This document shows, in pieces, positions 24,148-30,189 of a DNA stretch of 30,189 nucleotides; the stretch's first letter is position 1, and each line of letters begins with the position of its first letter. The DNA comes from Nitrospiraceae bacterium UBA2166 (lineage in GTDB: Bacteria > Nitrospirota > Nitrospiria > Nitrospirales > UBA2166). The DNA lies in assembly GCA_002328825.1 (NCBI GenBank), contig DCWI01000012.1:50347-80535 (forward strand), written 5' to 3'. A program made the translations under genes and the position numbers. The notes beneath the pieces are model-generated. The model ran no database searches. It was given only the letters and a program-made list of their open reading frames with translations, and was not told the DNA's origin.

Positions 24148-24181
24148 ACAGAGTCCCTCAATATCTTGCTGTGTACCAAAA

Positions 24182-24802
24182 TCAAGTTTTGTAGTCACCC
24201 TCTAAAACAGCAGGTTGATTTGGGGGCGGATGCTCCTCCTGCGGAGGATTAATGATCGCCCACAAAAACATAATCACCATTCCTACCCCCAACCACCACA
24301 CATAGGGCTGAACACCTCCAACATCAGCCAATACTTGTTCCAAGGCACCCCCATGATCACGGAGTGCCTCTAGACTCCGTTTCACATGACCGTAATACAA
24401 GTAATTGGAGAGTCCACCTGCAGCCATTCCCCATACAAGAAGAGGTTCTATGCCCCAGCCAAGCACGTACATAGACAGGAATGGGCCGACAGCAAACACT
24501 GCGGCGTACAAATACATTTTTCGGTAGAGAAACCACAACCATCCCAACAGAAATGGATACCAATTCCACGTCAGAGCAAACCGGTCATTTTCCCCCACCT
24601 GAAAACGTTTAAATTGCTCTAGGTAATATGCAGATCCTGGACCAAGAAACTTAACCCAATCCTGTTGCTCGGAAGAAACACGAGAAGAATCCGAAGCAGG
24701 GGGGCTCTTCTCTTCCGGGATACGCTGGCCACAATCACTACAAAAACGGGCATCATCTTCAAGCTTGCGCCCGCACGACACGCAAAGTTTTGTCATACTC
24801 AC
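24182..24802 (-). CDS. Zinc-ribbon plus DUF2628-type membrane protein
   Basis: The 206-residue product starts with a double-CxxC zinc ribbon, CVSCGRKLEDDARFCSDCGQR, then a Ser/Pro/Glu-rich linker (about residues 28-48). A DUF2628-like segment follows, FALTWNWYPFLLGWLWFLYR (about residues 78-97), with two or three further hydrophobic helices after it and one near residues 172-188. Such proteins are usually inner-membrane and of unknown role; the ribbon probably faces the cytoplasm. The coding 3' end nearly touches or overlaps the YggX-like gene. No clear Shine-Dalgarno precedes the ATG. Confidence 0.85.
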   Translation of the reverse strand: MSMTKLCVSCGRKLEDDARFCSDCGQRIPEEKSPPASDSSRVSSEQQDWVKFLGPGSAYYLEQFKRFQVGENDRFALTWNWYPFLLGWLWFLYRKMYLYAAVFAVGPFLSMYVLGWGIEPLLVWGMAAGGLSNYLYYGHVKRSLEALRDHGGALEQVLADVGGVQPYVWWLGVGMVIMFLWAIINPPQEEHPPPNQPAVLEGDYKT

Positions 24803-24848
24803 ATTCCAATCTCACTAAAATTGATGGCTTGTCTCTTAATCTGTTATT

Positions 24849-26069
24849 CTATCTGGAAGAGTGTGTAGTGTCCAGATCGTGGGGAGGACACGACTTTCGT
24901 GTCTTCATGACAACTCCAAGATATACAATCGCAACGCCAAAGATTCCCCCGGCGGAGAGGAATGCAGCGGGATATCCTATGCTCGAGATGAGGATTCCTC
25001 CTATGACAGGTCCACTGCCATGACCTATATCCAAGAGAGTGCCATACGCTCCCATTGCAGAACCAATGAAACGTGGTTCTGTGCTATCTCCAACCAATGC
25101 GGCGCTTGCCGTCATGACTGCCGCATCACCAAACCCAAACATCCCGGCAAGCACGAGTAATCGTTCAAACTCGCTAGTGAATGGGATGCAGGACATCGCG
25201 AGGGCACAAAGCACAAGGCCAATCATAATCAATGGCCATCGGCCTATTGCGTCAGATGCTCTCCCAAGCAGAGGTTTCGCTCCAAGTGAAACCACACCTT
25301 GGATACCGAACAAAAACCCAACTTGAGTTCCACTCAACCCAACGGAGAACCCGTAGAGCGGAAGAAATGCCATCAGAACGCCTGTACTAAACATTTTCGC
25401 CATTCCCGCAACACTTGCGGCAAGCACTAAACTATTTTGGATTATACATCCCACGCCAGTTGCCATCATGGGAAAGATGTTTTTTATGCCCATCTGCTCT
25501 GTCCAATTCGTGGACACTGCTGCAGTATCAACAATGTGAACCCGGAGAACCCCTAAAAGACCCAAGAGTCCAATCGATCCAGCAAGGGCAAACGCATCGG
25601 AAAATGTTGATTGATCAAGAAAGAAACCACCCGCCAATGGCCCAAGTAGTGCACCAACTTGAGTTGATGCGGTATACCATCCAATCCCTTCTCCTCGCTT
25701 CTCAGCAAACATCTCCGCCACAATCGCAAGAGCGATGGGTGCAAACACCGCTGTTGCAAGGCCGTGACACAACCGAAGAAGAAGCAATGTCTGGAGATCT
25801 TTAATAAGAAGATACGCGAAGGGTGTGATTCCAAAAGCAACTGCCCCAACAACCAGAAGACGTCTTCTCCCGATGATGTCAGAAAGGATGCCCATAGGAA
25901 ACTTGAGAAACACCCCAGTCATCGTCGAAGCGGCGACAATAACACCTATTGCCTCCGGCGTGGCGCCGAGTGACCCTGCGAACATCGACAAAACCGGCAT
26001 TCGGACGAGGTTATAGCTGAAAAAACAGCTCGCCCCCGCAATGCAGAGGAACAGAAAGGGGTGGGTCAT
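24849..26069 (-). CDS. Major facilitator superfamily (MFS) transporter
   Basis: The 406-residue product has the length and hydrophobicity of a 12-helix MFS permease. The cytoplasmic loop after helix 2 holds the motif-A-like GILSDIIGRRRLLVVG, and its second-half counterpart is LLGRASDAIGRWPLIMIG. Helix-1 sequence is GASCFFSYNLVRMPVLSMF. A motif resembling LGPLAGGFF follows in helix 5. No substrate can be assigned; the group looks like proton-driven efflux proteins. It begins 21 bases after the ribD stop, so it is likely in the same transcript as ppdK and ribD, without an obvious functional link. Confidence 0.9.
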   Translation of the reverse strand: MTHPFLFLCIAGASCFFSYNLVRMPVLSMFAGSLGATPEAIGVIVAASTMTGVFLKFPMGILSDIIGRRRLLVVGAVAFGITPFAYLLIKDLQTLLLLRLCHGLATAVFAPIALAIVAEMFAEKRGEGIGWYTASTQVGALLGPLAGGFFLDQSTFSDAFALAGSIGLLGLLGVLRVHIVDTAAVSTNWTEQMGIKNIFPMMATGVGCIIQNSLVLAASVAGMAKMFSTGVLMAFLPLYGFSVGLSGTQVGFLFGIQGVVSLGAKPLLGRASDAIGRWPLIMIGLVLCALAMSCIPFTSEFERLLVLAGMFGFGDAAVMTASAALVGDSTEPRFIGSAMGAYGTLLDIGHGSGPVIGGILISSIGYPAAFLSAGGIFGVAIVYLGVVMKTRKSCPPHDLDTTHSSR

Positions 26070-26090
26070 ACGATCACGTAAGTCTATGAC

Positions 26091-27221
26091 TTATACGTGA
26101 TTGCCTGCAGAAAGAGTGGAAGTACTGGAATCGGGACGACCCTCAATTATGAGATCTGATCCAATGCGCCTGACACGCAAATCGGTTAGTGTAATGCGGT
26201 CTGCCAATGCCGACTGAGTAGTTTTTTCGAGAAGTGCCCGCACACCACAATCCCCTAGAAAAACTGGGGCAATCATAAGAAGTACATGGTCAACGATTCC
26301 CGTTTCAAGAGCAGATGCACTAATGCGGGAACCGCCTTCAATCATAACGTGCGCGAATCCCATTCGACCTAAATGAACCATCAAATCCGAAAGCGAGACC
26401 CTGCCATTTCCATCACTGACTTCAATAACCTCCACTCCTTTTTTTTCCAGCAATGCCTTTTTAGTGGGATCGGCAATTGCACATGCAACGAACATCCGAA
26501 CTCCTTGATATGCTATGAAAACGTTTGCCTCAGGGGAAACTCGAAGCTGAGAATCAATGATCACCCGATGAGGTTGATGTCTATTTTCTCCAGGCAGGCG
26601 AACGGTTAGAGATGGATTGTCCTCAAGGACAGTCCCAATCCCCACCAACACCGCATCAACACGCGAACGAAGTCGATGGACATAACGTCGCGCAGGCACT
26701 GAAGTGATCCAACGCGATTCGCCATTAGCAACGGAAATTTTCCCATCTAGAGAGGATGCAACTTTGAGCGTCACATAAGGGTATCCAGTTGTAATTAGCT
26801 TTATAAACGATCTATTCAAGCGGGACGCCTGTGCCCCGCATGCTCCATCCGCAACCTCGATTCCAGCCTGTAGGAGTGCATGAATCCCTCTTCTATTTAC
26901 TGCCGGGTTTGGGTCTACCATTGCGACAATCACCCGTGTCACGCCACTGGAAATAATTTCAGGAACACAAGGTGAAGTTCGTTTATTCTTGTGGACACAA
27001 GGCTCAAGAGTGACATACAAAGACGAGCCTCTAGCTTTCTTCCCTGCATGCGCCAACGCAACTACTTCCGCATGAGATTCCCCAATAGCACGATGATAAC
27101 CATGCCCAACAACATGGCCATTCTTAACAACCACCGCTCCAACCATAGGGTTTGCGCCAGTCCTCCCCAACCCTTTAGTGGCAAGACGTAACGCAAGACG
27201 CATATGGGTGTCATCCGTCAT
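26091..27221 (-). CDS. ribD: Bifunctional riboflavin deaminase-reductase
   Basis: RibD performs the second and third steps of riboflavin synthesis: deamination of the pyrimidine and reduction of the ribose side chain. The 376 residues match. The deaminase domain has HAEVVALAHAG, where His/Glu form the active site, and LEPCVHKNKRTSPCVPEI with the two zinc cysteines; the usual GRTPPC reads KRTSPC. The reductase domain has SSLDGKISVANGESRWITS, DAVLVGIGTVLEDNPSLTVR and HVMIEGGSRISASALE. I place the start at the ATG of 27221, which shares its A with the TGA stop of ppdK (TGATG), rather than the much longer frame to 27374 that lies inside ppdK. Confidence 0.95.
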   Translation of the reverse strand: MTDDTHMRLALRLATKGLGRTGANPMVGAVVVKNGHVVGHGYHRAIGESHAEVVALAHAGKKARGSSLYVTLEPCVHKNKRTSPCVPEIISSGVTRVIVAMVDPNPAVNRRGIHALLQAGIEVADGACGAQASRLNRSFIKLITTGYPYVTLKVASSLDGKISVANGESRWITSVPARRYVHRLRSRVDAVLVGIGTVLEDNPSLTVRLPGENRHQPHRVIIDSQLRVSPEANVFIAYQGVRMFVACAIADPTKKALLEKKGVEVIEVSDGNGRVSLSDLMVHLGRMGFAHVMIEGGSRISASALETGIVDHVLLMIAPVFLGDCGVRALLEKTTQSALADRITLTDLRVRRIGSDLIIEGRPDSSTSTLSAGNHV

Positions 27222-30189
27222 CAACGAGAACGAGTAGCGATTTTGCCTCGTTTTTTGACAGTTCGCATCCGTCGTGTTGGAAGAGAGGCCAGACGTGCAG
27301 AAGCAGAAACCCCATGGTTTATGGCAGACTGAGCTGCAGCCAAACGTGCAATAGGAACACGATATGGAGAGCAACTAACATAGGATAAACCTGCACGGTG
27401 ACAAAATTCAACCGAGCTAGGGTCACCTCCGTGCTCACCACAGATTCCCAGCTTAAGATCAGGACGTGCCGCGCGCCCACGTTCAATGGCAATCTGGATA
27501 AAACCTCCAACACCCCGTCGATCAAGTGTGGTAAAGGGATCTCCAGTCAAAATATTGTCTGCCCGTTCAACAATGTGGAATTCACAAGACCGACAAACCA
27601 TTGTCTTTTGATCAATATCAATGGCCTGACATCGCGGACAGCGATCACGCATGGTCATATAGAAATCGATAATCTTAGCGGCATCATCACGTGAAAACCC
27701 AAATGTAGTTTGTGTAAGATCATTGGTTCCGAACGAAAAAAATTCCGCTTCCTCGGCAATTTCACCTGCCATAATAGTTGCACGTGGAAGTTCAATCATG
27801 GTTCCAACTTGATAGGGAATAATTCTGTCACACTCGGTCATAACCTGTGAGGCAACTTCCTGAATCACTTGTTTTTGGGTCTTCATCTCTCCCCAAATTC
27901 CAATCAGCGGAACCATAATTTCTGGAAAAATTTTCCCGCCTGCCTTCGTAACTTCACACGCAGCTTCAATAATGGCCCGGACCTGCATTCTGGTAATCTC
28001 TGGCATCAAAATTCCCAGCCGACATCCGCGCAGACCCAGCATAGGATTAAACTCGTGGAGTTCCTCTACACGTGCGAGCATACGTTTTGTTTCGGCTAGT
28101 TTTTTCGAATCCTCCCCGCCCAACTCTGCCCTCACAATCTGCACCATCAGATCCTCTCGTTTTGGAAGAAACTCATGGAGAGGAGGATCGAACAGCCGGA
28201 TGGTCACAGGGTAGCCATCCATCTGTTGGTAAAGCCCAATAAAATCTTGCTTTTGCAAAGGGAGCAGATCATCGAGATATTTCATACGATCTGCAGTGGA
28301 TCGCGCCATGATCATGCTTCGCATGATCTCGACGCGGTCTTCGGCAAAAAACATGTGTTCCGTTCGGCAAAGACCAATCCCTTGTGCCCCAAACCCACGT
28401 GCTACGACTGCCTGATCTGGAACATCTGCGTTAGCTCGAACGTCCAACGAACGAAACATATCCGCCCACTCCAGGACCTTTGCAAAATACTGATATCGCT
28501 CAGACTTCTCAGGTTTCAGTGTCCCCTGAATAACCTGCACGACCTCTGATGCCATGACAGGAATGTCCCCGCAATACACACTGCCGTCAAACCCATTAAT
28601 TGAAATGAAGTCGCCACGATTAAGTCGAGCGGACCCGATGCGGACCGACGAGTCTCCGTTGACCTCTACCGTTTCACAACCTGCGATACACACCTTACCC
28701 ATCTGTCGCGCAACAACTGCGGCATGGGAGGTCATGCCGCCTCGAGCAGTAAGGAATCCTGATGACGCGCTCATCCCATGAATATCATCTGGACTAGTCT
28801 CCATTCTCACCAAAATAACCCTATCTCCTGCAGCCTTCATCGTGATGGCCTGCTCTGGTGTGAGTGCTATTTTCCCAGCAGCAGCGCCAGGACCTGCAGG
28901 CAATCCCTTCCCTTGCTTGGCGTACCGAGCCTCTGTGTTCGGATCAAATACGGGATACAAATACTGCTCAATGTGTTCAGGCTCAACTCGTAGAACCGCT
29001 TCTTCTTTTGTAATAAGCCGCTCTTTAACCATGTCAACAGCAATTTTCACGGCAGCGATGCCAGTGCGCTTACCCACTCGGGTTTGAAGCATATAAAGCT
29101 GTCCCTTTTGAACAGTAAATTCGAGATCCAGCATATCGCGATAATGTCGTTCGAGTTTGCGCTGAATCTTCGTAAGGGCTTTGTACGCTTCCGGAATAGT
29201 TGCTTCAAGCTTCGTAATTGGTTGAGGAGTGCGAACGCCAGCAACAACATCTTCACCCTGAGCATTCGAAAGGAATTCTCCAAAAAGCATCGCATCTCCA
29301 GAAGATGGAGAGCGCGTGAAAACCACCCCTGTCCCACTGTCATTTCCCATGTTGCCAAACACCATCGCCATAATATTTACTGCAGTACCCCAGGCGTCCG
29401 GAATCTTGTAGATTCTCCTGTACGCAATGGCGCGATCACCATTCCAAGAATCGAAAATCGCATTTATCCCCATTCTTAATTGCTCGCTGGGATTTTGTGG
29501 AAAATCTCGTCCCGTATGCCGATGTACTAAGATCTTAAACTCATCAATCAATTCTCGAAGCGCGCTCGCGTCAAGATCAATATCATGGGCACATCTAAGC
29601 GAGGTCTTTTTGTCGTGTAAACATTCCTCAAAAACTTCACGCTTTACGTCCATGACGATGGTACTAAACATAGCAATAAAACGACGGTATGCATCGTAAC
29701 CAAAACGCTCATTATCAGTTTTCTTGATAAGTCCTTGGACAGTTTGGTCATTCAAACCCAAATTGAGCACCGAATCCATCATGCCAGGCATCGATGCCCG
29801 TGCGCCCGATCGAACAGAGACCAGAAGGGGATTGGAAGGATTACCAAACCCTATACTCGGAGAAGATTTCTGCATAGTCTTTTCCAAGCGACTCATGTAT
29901 TTGATGACAGTGTCCCATAACCCCGGAGGATACTTTCTGCGTCGCCGAGTATATTCGCCACAGGCCTCAGTACTTATGGTAAAACCTGGTGGAACAGGAA
30001 TGCCAAGGTTGGTCATTTCAGCTAAGCCAGCACCTTTGCCTCCCAACAGTTCCTTGAGTTCACCCTTCCCTTCAGCCTTTCCGTCGCCGAAAAAATATAC
30101 ATACTTTGCGATTGTCTTTGGCTTGCTCCTGATCTCTCTTACTGTCTTCTTTACGGCCTTCTTTGCGGTCTTCTTTACGGTCTTCTTTA
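27221..30189 (-). CDS. ppdK: Pyruvate, phosphate dikinase (5'-truncated) with basic N-terminal extension
   Basis: PpdK interconverts pyruvate, ATP and phosphate with PEP, AMP and pyrophosphate. The frame runs off the right edge; at least 988 residues are present, against a usual size near 880-900. The canonical start region KYVYFFGDGKAEGKGELKEL (about 30105-30050) is preceded by a lysine-rich extension of repeated K-K-T-V type units, and the real start lies beyond the window. Motifs: GGKGAGLAEM, VSVRSGARASMPGMMDSVLN, the phospho-histidine loop TARGGMTSHAAVVARQMGK, FFSFGTNDLTQTTFGFSRDD and the C-terminal GLSYVSCSPYRVPIARLAAA with the catalytic Cys. The C terminus is also basic (RRMRTVKKRGKIATRSR). 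The stop is shared with the ribD start. Confidence 0.96.
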   Translation of the reverse strand, partial: KKTVKKTAKKAVKKTVREIRSKPKTIAKYVYFFGDGKAEGKGELKELLGGKGAGLAEMTNLGIPVPPGFTISTEACGEYTRRRRKYPPGLWDTVIKYMSRLEKTMQKSSPSIGFGNPSNPLLVSVRSGARASMPGMMDSVLNLGLNDQTVQGLIKKTDNERFGYDAYRRFIAMFSTIVMDVKREVFEECLHDKKTSLRCAHDIDLDASALRELIDEFKILVHRHTGRDFPQNPSEQLRMGINAIFDSWNGDRAIAYRRIYKIPDAWGTAVNIMAMVFGNMGNDSGTGVVFTRSPSSGDAMLFGEFLSNAQGEDVVAGVRTPQPITKLEATIPEAYKALTKIQRKLERHYRDMLDLEFTVQKGQLYMLQTRVGKRTGIAAVKIAVDMVKERLITKEEAVLRVEPEHIEQYLYPVFDPNTEARYAKQGKGLPAGPGAAAGKIALTPEQAITMKAAGDRVILVRMETSPDDIHGMSASSGFLTARGGMTSHAAVVARQMGKVCIAGCETVEVNGDSSVRIGSARLNRGDFISINGFDGSVYCGDIPVMASEVVQVIQGTLKPEKSERYQYFAKVLEWADMFRSLDVRANADVPDQAVVARGFGAQGIGLCRTEHMFFAEDRVEIMRSMIMARSTADRMKYLDDLLPLQKQDFIGLYQQMDGYPVTIRLFDPPLHEFLPKREDLMVQIVRAELGGEDSKKLAETKRMLARVEELHEFNPMLGLRGCRLGILMPEITRMQVRAIIEAACEVTKAGGKIFPEIMVPLIGIWGEMKTQKQVIQEVASQVMTECDRIIPYQVGTMIELPRATIMAGEIAEEAEFFSFGTNDLTQTTFGFSRDDAAKIIDFYMTMRDRCPRCQAIDIDQKTMVCRSCEFHIVERADNILTGDPFTTLDRRGVGGFIQIAIERGRAARPDLKLGICGEHGGDPSSVEFCHRAGLSYVSCSPYRVPIARLAAAQSAINHGVSASARLASLPTRRMRTVKKRGKIATRSR
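30141..30188 (-). repeat. Four 12-bp direct repeats coding a Lys-rich peptide
   Basis: Four consecutive near-identical 12-base units (plus-strand forms actgtcttcttt, acggccttcttt, gcggtcttcttt, acggtcttcttt) run to the window edge. Read on the minus strand within ppdK they encode K-K-T-V, K-K-T-A, K-K-A-V and K-K-T-V. More units may lie beyond the window. Confidence 0.85.

Noticed and set aside
27222..27374. Upstream extension of the ribD frame
   Set aside because: It overlaps the conserved C terminus of ppdK and gives a cysteine-rich sequence unlike RibD; the TGATG junction marks the likely start.
30141..30188. 12-bp repeats considered as a CRISPR or regulatory repeat
   Set aside because: The units are contiguous without spacers and stay in the ppdK reading frame, so they are coding repeats.

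Overview
The window looks like a chromosomal segment of a free-living Gram-negative bacterium. It carries central-carbon, arginine, riboflavin and ribosomal genes. I see no insertion sequence, phage gene, CRISPR array, tRNA or rRNA. The Gram-negative reading rests on a lipoprotein, a twin-arginine-exported protein and a periplasm-type lytic transglycosylase. The mix of monomeric isocitrate dehydrogenase, sucCD, rplM-rpsI-argC-argJ and a GlmL-like gene cluster reminds me of Nitrospirota and related lineages, but that placement comes from memory of gene content and is only a suggestion.

Bases 1-3122 (+ strand): the 3' end of a monomeric NADP-type isocitrate dehydrogenase, then sucC and sucD with a 4-bp stop/start overlap. 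This is a TCA-cycle block. Bases 3260-10616 (- strand) hold the most interesting part: seven co-directional genes. Transcription begins with a small conserved-looking protein, then a GlmL/MutL-type ASKHA ATPase, then a soluble barrel-sandwich-like protein with a C-terminal KOW-like segment. A short plus-strand gene for a basic protein (7104-7298, possibly starting at an ATA at 7080) interrupts the run. After it come an FN3-plus-DUF6754-like membrane protein and three further membrane proteins that are overlapped or abutted. No glutamate mutase gene is present here, so the name of the ATPase family explains little. I regard this set as a candidate undescribed envelope-associated machine.

Bases 10923-19289 are a mosaic of single genes on both strands: an exported metallo-beta-lactamase-fold hydrolase, a cupin lipoprotein, an exported pentapeptide-repeat protein, a stand-alone NAD(P)H-hydrate epimerase domain with an altered glycine loop, a lytic transglycosylase with a LysM-like tail, a SAM methyltransferase and a large membrane protein fused to a spermidine-synthase-like domain.

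Bases 19297-30189 all lie on the minus strand. In transcription order they are ppdK (5' end off the window), ribD, an MFS transporter, a zinc-ribbon/DUF2628 membrane protein, a zinc-ribbon/YggX-like small protein, two tandem bifunctional-nuclease-domain proteins, rplM, rpsI, argC and argJ. Overlaps (ppdK/ribD, DUF2628/YggX-like, BFN/rplM, argC/argJ) suggest several translationally coupled units. The ppdK product carries a lysine-rich repeat extension at its N terminus.
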